From Bacillus renqingensis (GTDB lineage Bacteria; Bacillota; Bacilli; Bacillales; Cytobacillaceae): 47,649 bases of DNA. The notes below the pieces were generated by a model. It was not told where the DNA came from, searched no databases, and saw only the letters and a list, made by a program, of their open reading frames with translations. Both the position numbers and the translations under genes were made by a program. Positions within the stretch are counted from its first letter, which is position 1; each line of letters starts with the position of its first letter. The stretch is from NCBI RefSeq assembly GCF_016464375.1, contig NZ_JADDIU010000037.1, forward strand, positions 1 through 47,649, given 5' to 3'. Shown here in pieces: positions 1 through 8,244 of the stretch.

Positions 1-1
1 C

Positions 2-895
2 GTAATACAAATCAGATGGAGTCTTCTTGCCGAAATGGATAAAAATAGAAATCTATACATAGATGATTTTGAATTTGCAGAAAAGGTACTACAAAGAATT
101 AATTATTACCGCTTAACTGCATATGGACTTACTCTAAAAGATCCTGTTAATGAAGATCAATATATGAATGGTTCATCCTTCAGCAAAATCCTTTCATTAT
201 ACGAATTTGATCGAAGACTAAGATTATTACTGTTAGGTGTATTGGAAACCATTGAAATTGCATTCCGCACACATATTTCGTATGAAATGGCTCATAAATT
301 TGGACCACTTGGTTATAAGAACAAAGAACATTTTATTAATGAAAAGTACCATCAAGATTTTTTGGATGAAATGGGAACATTAATAAAAAAAAGCCGTAAA
401 AGTGAATTATTTATTGAACATCATTTTAAAAATTATCAGGGTAATATTCCGATTTGGGCAGCAATAGAAGTCACTTCATTCGGATTCATTTCCAAACTAT
501 ATTGAAATTTAAATGAGGATGTAAAAAAGCATATAGCAAAAACATATTACAATATCCCTTATCTTTACCTTGAAAGTTGGTTGCAATCATTATCAAATGT
601 TCGAAATGTTTGTGCTCATTATGGACGTTTGTATAATAAAAGATTAACATTCAAACCCCGTTTGTTTAAGGAAGAAAGAAAGCAAATTGATAATCAACAT
701 ACGTTTGCCGCAATCTATATTACACAAAGATTGTTAACAAAAACGGAAGGAATTAGATTTATTACTGATTTAGAAGCACTAATTTTTGAATATGAAGAGG
801 ATATAGATTTTTCATGCATTGGTTTCCCTTCAAATTGGAGAGACCTTTTAATGAAAATCAATAAGCAAAAGTCCCGAATTTCAGAAGGAGAGTGA
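2..895 (+). pseudogene. Abi_2 (AbiD/AbiF-like) abortive-infection protein, nonsense-interrupted and cut by window edge
   Basis: The reading frame is open from base 2, so the true start lies upstream; the ATG at 35 is internal. The N-terminal part has the RINYYRL signature of Abi_2 proteins. The C-terminal part has the NVRNVCAHYGRLYN motif, resembling the R-x4-6-H pattern of HEPN-type RNases found in this family. A TGA at 503-505 interrupts the frame between FISKLY and NLNED. Both halves are in the same frame, so one base change (for example TGG to TGA) broke the gene. Family members act in phage abortive infection. Whether readthrough gives any product is unknown. Confidence 0.8.
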
Positions 896-912
896 AAACT
901 ACTCTCTTTTTT
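888..912 (+). terminator. Intrinsic terminator after the Abi_2 pseudogene
   Basis: GAGAGT (888-893) pairs with ACTCTC (901-906) around a 7-nt loop and is followed by six T. The stem overlaps the stop codon of the Abi gene. Confidence 0.75.
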
Positions 913-984
913 ATGTATCTATACCCTATATCAATGTAGTGACAATAAAGTCACTTAAAAAAAGAGCTGTTCAAAGTGCATACC

Positions 985-1512
985 TATATGTGCAACAATT
1001 ATTTTATGTACTACAGTCTATTACGGACCTTAGGAAAAAAATACAAAAATTCTATCAAACAAGCTAGAGAGAAATTCGATGTTAATGGAAAACTTGCCAT
1101 GAAATACGGTTATCAAAATTAAAAGAAGATGTTTTACTACGACAAAGGCTTTAAAATTAATTAAAGAACACTTCTGGTGTAAATCAAAATGTTAAAGTAA
1201 AATACCGATACCCTTTCGGCAAATATAGCCCTGCATACAGACTCAAAAATAGGGAATACGAACTATGCGGCGCCAAAATCATCTCCATTATCATGCATCA
1301 CGTAAGGAAACTTTCGGAATTGAAACCGAATAACCCTTGGAATATCCTAATGATTGCGAAAAACCGAAAGACAATCGCAACTTGCGAATACTGTTATTCT
1401 CAATTCAAGAAATTTAGAATTAGACATTTAATCAATAGAGAGCCGTATACATTGAGAAATGTACGTGCGGTTCGGAGGAAAGGATTTGGGAATCATACAA
1501 TAATATTGTATG
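985..1512 (+). mobile_element. Degenerate 3' part of a group II intron, with maturase C-terminus and domains V/VI
   Basis: From 994 the plus strand encodes NNYFMYYSLLRTLGKKYKNS and onward to a stop near 1120, like the maturase (X) domain of bacterial intron-encoded proteins. After stops and frame changes, 1210-1410 encodes a Cys/His module: ELCGAK, MHHVRKLSELK, PWNILMIAKNRKT and CEYC. This matches the HNH endonuclease tail of LtrA-type proteins. Domain V follows at 1440-1473, and a CATACAAT/ATTGTATG hairpin at about 1494-1512 may belong to domain VI. The 5' intron domains and the reverse transcriptase core are absent. The protein is certainly non-functional. Confidence 0.75.
1440..1473 (+). 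ncRNA. Group II intron domain V
   Basis: This 34-nt segment folds as textbook domain V. GAGCCGTAT pairs with GTGCGGTTC, there is a two-base AC bulge, ACATT pairs with AATGT, and the loop is GAGA (GNRA class). The AGC catalytic triad lies at 1441-1443. All helix pairs are Watson-Crick or G-U, although the protein around it has decayed. Confidence 0.85.
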
Positions 1513-1531
1513 TGCACCGAGATCTTATCCA

Positions 1532-1697
1532 CTCTGGACGCTTGAGGGCTGGGTATATTTATTATCCGTGATGGATTTGTTTTCGAGGAAAATAGTTGGA
1601 TGGCATATGGGCGGTCATATGAAAAAAGATGTGCCAATCCAAGCATTGAATATGGCGAGCCAATCCACCCTCAATGGATTGGCTTTTTCCTTTTAAA
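1532..1697 (+). pseudogene. IS3-family (IS150-like) transposase OrfB fragment
   Basis: The frame beginning at 1532 reads LWTLEGWVYLLSVMDLFSRK and then IVGWHM. This is the central strand of the DDE integrase core of IS3-family OrfB (compare the TDITYI..GW.YL..V.DL.SRKIVGW pattern). The first part of the motif, at about 1517-1531, is in another frame. Nothing else of the IS can be recognised. The fragment abuts the group II intron relic, so the intron may once have inserted in or beside the IS. Confidence 0.7.
1658..1688 (+). terminator. Intrinsic terminator
   Basis: AGCCAATCC (1658-1666) pairs perfectly with GGATTGGCT (1676-1684), followed by TTTTT. The T run suits plus-strand transcription leaving the mobile-element debris. 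It also shields the convergent preA 3' end. Confidence 0.75.
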
Positions 1698-1719
1698 AGG
1701 GATTCTCCGGAATGATCGA

Positions 1720-2988
1720 TTATTGATAAACCAACTGCTTGACAATGTCTTCTCCGTTCCTGTTATTGTCTCTGCCATCCTTAAAGATAACTTCCCCCGG
1801 TGTGATGCAATCAAATACAGGGCAGACATTCAAGCAGAGATGACAGCCTACGCAATGGTCAATAAGAATTTCTGGTTTTCTTGTTTCACTATTCCATGCG
1901 ATGGCCTGGTGGGCACCATCGTAACAGGACACATAACACCTGCCGCAGCCGATGCACTTTTCGAGATGAATGGCCGGGATAATTTTATAGGATCGATCCA
2001 GTTCTTCGGCAGGAATAATATTGTTCACGGCAAGTCCAACCATGTCTTCCAGATTATCGACGCCACGTTCATCCATGAAATGACTGAGTCCATTGATCAT
2101 ATCTTCGACAATCCGGTAGCCATACTGCATGACAGAGGTGGTCACCTGAACGTTGCGGCAGCCCAGGAGAATGAATTCCAGAGCATCCTGCCATGTTTCA
2201 ATCCCACCAATGCCACTTAGCTGTACTGTTTTCAATTGTTCACACTGTGCCAGCTGTGTAATAAACCGAAGCGCAATTGGCTTGACGGCATTGCCAGAAT
2301 AACCTGAGATAGCCGATTTGCCGTTCACAACAGGAAGACCCGTTAGATGGTCCAAATCAATTTTGCTGACACTCTTGATGGTATTGATGGCGGAAATCCC
2401 ATGTGCGCCTCCCTGAACAGCAGCAATGGCCGGATCCTCCATCTTACTAATGTTTGGCGTCATTTTAGCAACGACAGGAAGATGGGTATGGTCGACGACC
2501 GCTTTCGTATATTTTCGAACAAGCTCCGGATTTTGGCCAACGTCCGACCCCATGGCATGACTGGTCATCTGCGGGCAGGAAAAATTAAGTTCCAGCATAT
2601 CCGCTCCTGCCTCGGTAATGGCCTTTGCAAGGGTAATCCACTCCTCTTCGTTGGAACCCATGATGCTGACGCCAATAACCTTGTTCGGATAGTTCTTTTT
2701 AAGCTTTTTAATTTCCTCAACATTCTGTTCCAGTGACCACTCCGAAATTTGCTCCATATTTTTAAAACCTATCCACGGCGTATCCTCTTTGGTAGTAATA
2801 TCGAAACGGGGAGAACACTCGTCCATGCCGTTAATCCCTACTGTTTTGTAAAAAATTCCGGCCCACCCGGCATCAAATGCTTTGGAAATCATTTCTGCAT
2901 TGTTGCACACCGGAGAGGATGACAAAAAGAACGGGTTTTCGCAATGTACACCGAGAAAGTTAATCGATAAGTCTTTTTTCATGATCAT
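1720..2988 (-). CDS. preA: NAD-dependent dihydropyrimidine dehydrogenase subunit PreA
   Basis: This 422-aa protein has a dihydroorotate-dehydrogenase-like FMN barrel (about residues 6-310), which includes the NFSCPQ loop carrying the catalytic Cys of dihydropyrimidine dehydrogenases. The C-terminus is a two-cluster ferredoxin: [11 protein letters not shown] at about 345-355 and CVGCHLC..CPVFDC at about 379-394. With PreT it should reduce uracil and thymine to the 5,6-dihydro forms using NADH. The length matches E. coli PreA closely. An AGGAGG site overlaps the preT stop and lies 5 nt from the first ATG, so the pair is co-transcribed and probably translationally coupled. No hydantoinase or ureidopropionase gene lies next to it. 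Confidence 0.93.
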   Translation of the reverse strand: MIMKKDLSINFLGVHCENPFFLSSSPVCNNAEMISKAFDAGWAGIFYKTVGINGMDECSPRFDITTKEDTPWIGFKNMEQISEWSLEQNVEEIKKLKKNYPNKVIGVSIMGSNEEEWITLAKAITEAGADMLELNFSCPQMTSHAMGSDVGQNPELVRKYTKAVVDHTHLPVVAKMTPNISKMEDPAIAAVQGGAHGISAINTIKSVSKIDLDHLTGLPVVNGKSAISGYSGNAVKPIALRFITQLAQCEQLKTVQLSGIGGIETWQDALEFILLGCRNVQVTTSVMQYGYRIVEDMINGLSHFMDERGVDNLEDMVGLAVNNIIPAEELDRSYKIIPAIHLEKCIGCGRCYVSCYDGAHQAIAWNSETRKPEILIDHCVGCHLCLNVCPVFDCITPGEVIFKDGRDNNRNGEDIVKQLVYQ

Positions 2989-2990
2989 GT

Positions 2991-4205
2991 CTACCTCCTA
3001 GTGAATGATTCCATCATTTTTACAGCGGCCTCTTTGCCTTCTTTGACAGCCCTTACAACAGTGTCCCCGCCATTTACCATATCTCCGCCCGAGAAGATAT
3101 CACCTGAATCCCTCCAGGACGCGGCCTCCGACTGCATTGTTTGACCAACTGCCAAAATAACCGTATCTGCGGCAATTTCCAGGATGGATCCATTGCTCAT
3201 ATGTTCAAACTTTACCCGCTCTACCCTGCTTTGACCGATAAATTCTACCGGTTTAAATTCAGAAATTAATGGAACACCCAGTTTAAAGACGTACTCTTTT
3301 TCTTTCTGAACCGCAGGCGCTCCCTCGATTGTCTCAATGAAAATATCGTAGATAGACGCAGCGCCAAGCATTTTGCATGTTGCCGCACAGTCCATCGCGA
3401 CATCTCCGCCGCCAACAATGACCACATTGCCAAGGGATGGCATCTTTCCGTGGGCTTCTCTTGCCCGGCTTAAAAATTCAATCGCGGTAACAACACCTGG
3501 AAGATCAGCGCCGGGAATGGTTAGCATCTTGGACTGCCACATTCCAATTCCGACAAAGATGTTATCGTATTCCTCCTTCATTTTCCCCAGTTCTTTCGTG
3601 GTGACTTTGTCATTTAATCTAAATTTTACCCCAAGCTTTTCAAGCTGGTGGATATCCTGATCAATCACTGCATCCGGCAAGCGATAAGGAGGAATGGCAT
3701 AGCGGAGCATACCGCCTGGTTTTGGATGCTCATCAAAAATGGTTACCTGGACTCCTTGCTTGGCAAGTTCGGCGGCACAGGATAGACTTGCCGGCCCTGC
3801 TCCTATACAGGCAACGCGCTTTCCGGCATACGTATCCTTTTTGGAAAGATAGGTCTTATTCAATTTTCTTTCATACTCCATGGCGAACTGCTGCAACTTA
3901 CCAATCTGGATTGGCCGGTCAATTCCACAACGGCTGCATTCTTGTTCGCAAAGCCTCTCCTGTGGGCAAATTAGGGAACAACTGGCACCGAGAATATTGC
4001 TCGTGCGAATGGTTTCTGCTGCTCCATTTACATTTCGAAACCGGATGCTGCGGATAAATTTCCCCGGATCTGTTCCGGATGGGCAGCCCTTGCTGCATGG
4101 GGGATCTTCACAAAGTAAACAACGTGATGCTTCTTCCATTGCTCTGCGGAAATCAAAACCTTCAATCAGTTCTGGTTCATATTCCACAACTAGTTTTTGA
4201 ACCAT
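2991..4205 (-). CDS. preT: NAD-dependent dihydropyrimidine dehydrogenase subunit PreT
   Basis: This 404-aa flavoprotein is of the glutamate-synthase small-subunit type. Its N-terminal cysteine-rich Fe-S region has [19 protein letters not shown] and [15 protein letters not shown]. It continues with an FAD-binding [13 protein letters not shown] motif near residue 135 and an NAD(P)-binding [13 protein letters not shown] motif near residue 270. It passes electrons from NADH to the PreA flavin and clusters. The start is preceded by AGGAGGG. Its stop codon lies within the preA ribosome site. A promoter with an Fnr-type box is predicted 160-210 nt upstream. Confidence 0.92.
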   Translation of the reverse strand: MVQKLVVEYEPELIEGFDFRRAMEEASRCLLCEDPPCSKGCPSGTDPGKFIRSIRFRNVNGAAETIRTSNILGASCSLICPQERLCEQECSRCGIDRPIQIGKLQQFAMEYERKLNKTYLSKKDTYAGKRVACIGAGPASLSCAAELAKQGVQVTIFDEHPKPGGMLRYAIPPYRLPDAVIDQDIHQLEKLGVKFRLNDKVTTKELGKMKEEYDNIFVGIGMWQSKMLTIPGADLPGVVTAIEFLSRAREAHGKMPSLGNVVIVGGGDVAMDCAATCKMLGAASIYDIFIETIEGAPAVQKEKEYVFKLGVPLISEFKPVEFIGQSRVERVKFEHMSNGSILEIAADTVILAVGQTMQSEAASWRDSGDIFSGGDMVNGGDTVVRAVKEGKEAAVKMMESFTRR

Positions 4206-4371
4206 AATGAAACCCTCCTACTTTTTAAGAATCTCTGGTGCTTACCGATATGCCATTTTATGGGGGTGAGTTTTCCAAACAACAAATGAAATGGGGAATC
4301 ACTTGCTACATCCCTGTTTGGCAATAAAATAATCAGACCATAAACATTGCCTCTTTACTTTTATTTACCAT

Positions 4372-4413
4372 TTTATATTAGCATAAATTTTTGAATATGT
4401 GATCGTTTTCACA
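4372..4413 (-). promoter_or_regulatory. Predicted preTA promoter with Fnr/CRP-type box
   Basis: On the minus strand TGTGA-N6-TCACA (4398-4413) is a perfect Fnr/CRP-family palindrome, the form described for B. subtilis Fnr. A TATAAA -10 candidate lies at 4377-4372. A transcript starting about 7 nt after it puts the box centre near -41, the class II activator position. No good -35 is visible, as expected for such promoters. The same bases also fit the CcpA cre pattern with one mismatch (4398-4411), so catabolite control is the alternative. Confidence 0.5.
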
Positions 4414-4565
4414 AACTGTTTGAAATTTGGTGGACGGGTTTCAGAATAGATGAAGTAAGTCTTGGTAGGGGGATTAATTATTCGACGTGGGATGTATGAA
4501 GGTCCTTCCAAATCAATAGGTAAAACTTAAGTTCTTTCTATATAGAATCCTCTATATCTTTTCAT
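4414..4565 (-). pseudogene. Unrecognised ORF remnant with good ribosome site and early stop
   Basis: On the minus strand AGGAGG is followed 8 nt later by ATG (4565-4563), encoding MKRYRGFYIERT and then TAA. The same frame then stays open past 4414, encoding VLPIDLEGPSYIPRRIINPP and more. The ribosome site and the open frame after the stop suggest a broken small gene. I do not recognise a family. The frame runs into the Fnr-type box. Confidence 0.3.
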
Positions 4566-4611
4566 ATTGAGTTCCTCCTAATAAAATCGAAGGGATAGAT
4601 ATTTCGTAAAA

Positions 4612-4647
4612 AAAGAAAAAAAACCGTGTAAATTGTTTTTACAACGG
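4612..4647 (-). terminator. Terminator after the SecB-like gene
   Basis: On the minus strand CCGTTGTAAA pairs imperfectly with TTTACACGG (plus 4624-4647), followed by a run of eight T and further T-rich sequence. It begins 3 nt after the SecB-like stop codon and ends the toxin-chaperone operon. Confidence 0.75.
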
Positions 4648-4650
4648 CAA

Positions 4651-5013
4651 TTAAGGCAAATCATCAAATTCCTTTGGCAATTCTTTAAATCGGTTTTCTT
4701 CAATCATTGAAACAATATTCATTGTTGGTAAAATAATGGGACCTTCACTACCTTTACTTGAAATATCTGATACAATTCCTCTAAGATACGGAAATAAAAT
4801 AGCTATAGCATTAATTTTATAAAATCCCAAGATGTCTTCTTCAGTCATCTCTTCTGAGCTTTGATGTATTTCAAAATACCCTGCAATTCTTACTTTTACA
4901 TAAAAGCTCGAATTAATAACTGATGGGTCTCCTAGTTCAATGCCTAAATATATTATTGCCTCTTCAATTGAATTAGGGTTAGTTTCTTCTGTTCTAATTC
5001 TGGAAAGAAATCT
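4651..5013 (-). pseudogene. SecB-like chaperone, N-terminus lost
   Basis: The C-terminal half has clear SecB features: a Y-F-E-I strand, then INAIAILFPYLRGIVSDISS and PIILPTMNIV, matching the FPYxRxxIsdlxxrgg..pLxLxPvNf signature. The frame is open from 5013 but has no ATG, GTG or TTG until 4848, which would delete the first strands. The family is normally about 140 aa, so roughly 40 N-terminal residues are missing or lie in another frame. Firmicutes generally lack housekeeping SecB, so a solitary SecB beside a toxin-like gene suggests the chaperone of a toxin-antitoxin-chaperone module. Confidence 0.7.
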
Positions 5014-5144
5014 TCAAAATCAAAATCCCTTTGTTTACCATTGGCTGAAATTGTTACACCTGGTTTAGGATTGTTAAAAGTCACGTTCATATCAAACTTT
5101 TTTGCTAATTCTAATGCCTTTTCTTTGTCTAGAGAGAATTTCAT
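4953..5144 (-). CDS. Small protein, possible antitoxin of a toxin-antitoxin-chaperone module
   Basis: This 63-aa acidic/basic mixed protein begins MKFSLDKEKALELAKKFDMN and ends near FEDFFPELEQ. It has a good ribosome site (AAGGAGAG). It starts 32 nt after the toxin-like gene and overlaps the SecB-like frame. I do not recognise the family. Size and position between an ART-like gene and a SecB-like gene fit an antitoxin. It could instead be the frameshifted front of the chaperone gene. Confidence 0.45.
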   Translation of the reverse strand: MKFSLDKEKALELAKKFDMNVTFNNPKPGVTISANGKQRDFDFEDFFPELEQKKLTLIQLKRQ

Positions 5145-5176
5145 TTTATCTCTCTCCTTTTATATTTAGTTTTATA

Positions 5177-5804
5177 TCAACCAATAAATCTTGGCTTTCC
5201 GCTTGGCTTTCTTTTTATAGAATTAAAAAGTCTTTTTACTTTTATACTATTCCCTTTAATAACCTCGTTATTCCTTACACATATTTGTGTTCCCGAAAGG
5301 CTTAATTCCATAGCTACAAATAACTCATCATCGTCAAAACGAGAAGGTAATTTATGAAAAGTTTTTTGAATCATCCAAATATTAGGAGGTAACAATGATA
5401 AAATGAAACATCTAATTTTTGCTGGAGTATTATCAAAATGAAGAAGCTTCTATCTTCATTCCATCCGCCTTTAAAAAATTTAAAAATTCTTTTAGAAAAT
5501 CGAGACCCTTACGAGAATCGAGATTTAAAAAATTAGATTCATTTAATTCAAGTATTACTTCTATAACAAATGGTGTTTCTCCTCTATATTTTGCATGGTT
5601 TCTCACTTTATTTTTTGCCCAAATTATTGCTTGTTCTTCATCATCTTTATAAAAATATGCACCTTGCCCCAGCCAATGGTCATTTCTAGGTTCACCAAAT
5701 TCAAAATTCCTTGATTCTTCAATGGCCATAGTGCCAGTTTGTAAAGTATTTTTAGAGCTTTTGGTATAGGGCGATTGTAAGAGGTTTTTCTTCAACTGAA
5801 ACAA
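5177..5804 (-). pseudogene. ADP-ribosyltransferase-like toxin, frameshifted
   Basis: Two frames together give about 200 aa. The first (5804-5433) has NDHWLGQGAYFYKDDEEQA, then WAKNKV, VIEVILEL and FLNLD. This is the (W)LGxGxYFfxD..A..WA pattern of ART-fold enzymes whose N-terminus normally carries LYHGT. The second frame (5449-5177) continues KLLHFDNTPAK and ends GTQICVRNNEVI. The join needs a one-base shift near 5445-5450. The N-terminus is also eroded: another frame just upstream reads EEKPLTIALYQ where ALYHGT is expected. At least two lesions make it inactive. The ART assignment is by motif reading only. Confidence 0.6.
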
Positions 5805-5865
5805 AGGATTTGCTTGAAATTAATTTAGGGCATGACAGGGCCTAAAAATTACTTTTTTAGAAAAT

Positions 5866-5962
5866 AAATCATTTGATTCAAAATAGATTGAAATAAAGGA
5901 AATCATTTATTATAATTGTTACTAATTTAGGAATTGTGAGAATGTTTCTAAATCATTTATTA
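5866..5962 (+). repeat. Three direct AAATCATTT repeats around the yfcC promoter
   Basis: AAATCATTT occurs at 5866-5874, 5900-5908 and 5950-5958. The last two are part of a 13-nt repeat, AAATCATTTATTA, exactly 50 bp apart. One copy overlaps the -10 box. These are candidate sites for the RpiR regulator encoded in the operon; the AT-rich context makes chance possible. Confidence 0.35.
5888..5916 (+). promoter_or_regulatory. SigA-type promoter for the yfcC-rpiR-M20-racemase operon
   Basis: TTGAAA (5888-5893), a 17-nt spacer and TATAAT (5911-5916) form a near-consensus promoter. It starts about 70 nt before the TTG start of the transporter gene. Confidence 0.75.
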
Positions 5963-5990
5963 CATCAAAGAACAGAAGGGGGAATACAGG

Positions 5991-7418
5991 TTGAAATTAA
6001 ATCCACGTCCAGAACCAGCATTAGAAGAAAAAAAGAAAAAAATATTTAAACAGCCAGACGCTTATGTACTTATGTTTGTGATTGGACTGATTGCAGCCAT
6101 TGCCTCTTATGTAATCCCGGCAGGAGCATTTAAGAGAGTGGAAAATGGGGACATTACTTCTGTCGTACCTGGGAGTTATCACATTATTGAGCAAACGCCG
6201 GTTAGCTTGATTCAGTTTTTCTCAGCTATTCCTCAAGGAATGGCTGCCTCAGCTTCTATTATCTTTTTAGTTCTCTTTACAGGTGGTACGCTTGCTATTT
6301 TAGAAAAAACCGGTGCCGTTAATAGCCTAATTCATTCGGTTGTTGATAAGTTTAAAACCAAGCAATTATTATTTATTGCCGTAGTTGGTCTATTATTTTC
6401 ATTCTTAGGAACGACCGGAATTGTTGTGAACTCTGTGATCGGCTTTATTCCGCTTGGCTTAATTGTTGCTAGAGCTCTTAAATGGGACGCAATGGTTGGA
6501 GCTGCCATTATCTATTTAGGTGCTTATTCAGGATTTAACTCTACCATTTTGTCGCCTACTCCTTTAGGAGTTGCACAAAAGATGGCTGAACTTCCTATGT
6601 TCTCAGGCATGGGCCTCCGGGTTGCAAACTACCTGGCCTTCACGTTAGCAACCATTGCCTATCTCTACTTTTACACGAAGAGATTACAGAAAACTAAGAA
6701 GAGTCTGTTAGGTGATGAGTGGTTTCCCGCCGAAAACATTCAGATAACGAAACCAGAAAAACTTACCTTCCATTGGAAGCATAAACTGATTTTAGCGGTT
6801 ACAGCGTTATCATTGATTGGGTATGTATATGGGGCCTTTAAACTTGGCTGGTCTGATTTGGAAATGGCGGCTGTCTTTATTTTTATTGCTGTTGTCGCAG
6901 GGATAATTGGCGGTTTGAAGATTAACGATATCGCTAAAACGTTTATCGGCGGCTGTCAGAAGCTGATATATGGTGCTCTTATTGTAGGGATGGCGAGATC
7001 AATATCGATAGTCCTACAAGAGGGGAACATGCTGGATACCATCGTTAATTCACTTGCCAATTTATTGCATGGATTAAACCCGGTATCTAGCGCAGTTGGA
7101 ATGTATATCTTAAGTGCCTTTTTACATTTCTTTATCTCATCTGGAAGCGGCGAAGCAGTTGTCTTAGTACCTATTCTAACACCGCTTGCCGACTTAATGC
7201 ATATTACACGCCAGGTGATGATCCAAGCCATCATGCTCGGTGAAGGTGTGGTAAACTGCTTTAACCCAACATCCGGTGTTTTAATGGGGGTTTTAGCAGC
7301 CAGCGGTATTCCTTATACAAAATGGGTACGATTCATACTACCTTTAGTGGCCATGTGGTTTATTATTGGACTTGTCATGGTTATCATCGGAGTTTTAATC
7401 AACTGGGGACCATTCTGA
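5991..7418 (+). CDS. YfcC-family membrane transporter (C4-dicarboxylate/basic amino acid carrier type)
   Basis: This 475-aa protein has about 12 hydrophobic segments. A basic cytosolic N-terminal tail of about 20 residues precedes [20 protein letters not shown], followed by the family-typical [45 protein letters not shown] and a C-terminal FNPTSGVL. The start is TTG after GAAGGGGG. It is first in an operon with a RpiR regulator, an M20 amidohydrolase and an N-acylamino-acid racemase. This suggests import of an N-acyl amino acid or related compound rather than dicarboxylates; substrate prediction within this family is unreliable. A paralogue lies at 44063-45433. Confidence 0.85.
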   Translation: MKLNPRPEPALEEKKKKIFKQPDAYVLMFVIGLIAAIASYVIPAGAFKRVENGDITSVVPGSYHIIEQTPVSLIQFFSAIPQGMAASASIIFLVLFTGGTLAILEKTGAVNSLIHSVVDKFKTKQLLFIAVVGLLFSFLGTTGIVVNSVIGFIPLGLIVARALKWDAMVGAAIIYLGAYSGFNSTILSPTPLGVAQKMAELPMFSGMGLRVANYLAFTLATIAYLYFYTKRLQKTKKSLLGDEWFPAENIQITKPEKLTFHWKHKLILAVTALSLIGYVYGAFKLGWSDLEMAAVFIFIAVVAGIIGGLKINDIAKTFIGGCQKLIYGALIVGMARSISIVLQEGNMLDTIVNSLANLLHGLNPVSSAVGMYILSAFLHFFISSGSGEAVVLVPILTPLADLMHITRQVMIQAIMLGEGVVNCFNPTSGVLMGVLAASGIPYTKWVRFILPLVAMWFIIGLVMVIIGVLINWGPF

Positions 7419-7438
7419 TTAAAAATAGAGGGTGTACT

Positions 7439-8236
7439 ATGAATTATTACAATCGTACAAAAGAAAGTTATCCTCATTTAACGAAAGGCTTAAAAAAAAT
7501 CGCTGAGGCACTGCTGGCAAATCCAATCATGTTTGCCACCTATTCTGCGAAAAAAAATGCAGAAACGCTGGATGTTAGTGAGACAATGGTAGTCCGATTT
7601 AGCAAAGCGATTGGCTATCGCGGCTATCGTGAATTACAGCTGGATGTCCAGCATTCCCTGCTTTCGTTAAAACTGGATTCCGATGAGCTTTTTAAAAAAA
7701 ATGAGAATTCATTTGAAAGCATTATGAACGTAGATGCACAAAACATTCTGCATGTATCATCCAATATGGACTGGAATATAGTGGAGCAAATTGTTGAAAC
7801 GTTACTGAAAGCAAAAGAAATAAAAGTTGTAGGATATTATCATTCCTTTTCATACGCACACTGGTTTTCCTTTATTCTTAATAGTTTATTAACCAATACA
7901 TCGCTATACCGTCCGGAAACAGATTCCGGAATTATGAATAAAGGGAACGAGTATTGTGTTGTGATTTTCTCCTACTACCGATACGCCCTGGAATCGATCA
8001 GAATTGCGGAAGAAGCAAAGGAAAACGGGAATACGGTGATTATCATTACCGACTCGGTGCTCTCACCCATTAGTCATTTGGGAGACTATGTACTATCAAT
8101 CCAAATCGCGCAAAATTCTATAATGGAAAAGGGCCCGGTTACCTTTTCCCTTTTAAACTCGATTCTTCTTCATCTAGCAAAAAAAATGGAAAAAGTAGAA
8201 TTAGTGAATCCAATAAAAAAATATTACATCAAGTAA
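7439..8236 (+). CDS. MurR/RpiR-family transcriptional regulator
   Basis: This 265-aa protein has an N-terminal RpiR helix-turn-helix (ETLDVSETMVVRFSKAIGYRGY at about residues 45-65) and a C-terminal SIS-like domain. I chose the ATG at 7439, after GAGGG and 20 nt beyond the transporter stop. A longer frame from 7322 would overlap the transporter and has no family N-terminus. The SIS domain normally binds a phosphorylated sugar or similar effector. Here it probably senses an intermediate of the co-encoded amidohydrolase/racemase pathway and may act on the AAATCATTT repeats upstream of the operon. Confidence 0.85.
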   Translation: MNYYNRTKESYPHLTKGLKKIAEALLANPIMFATYSAKKNAETLDVSETMVVRFSKAIGYRGYRELQLDVQHSLLSLKLDSDELFKKNENSFESIMNVDAQNILHVSSNMDWNIVEQIVETLLKAKEIKVVGYYHSFSYAHWFSFILNSLLTNTSLYRPETDSGIMNKGNEYCVVIFSYYRYALESIRIAEEAKENGNTVIIITDSVLSPISHLGDYVLSIQIAQNSIMEKGPVTFSLLNSILLHLAKKMEKVELVNPIKKYYIK

Positions 8237-8244
8237 AGAAAGGG

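Noticed and set aside
1600..2220. 206-aa plus-strand open frame
   Set aside because: It is antisense to preA, whose ferredoxin and flavin motifs are unmistakable; its start is only IS debris.
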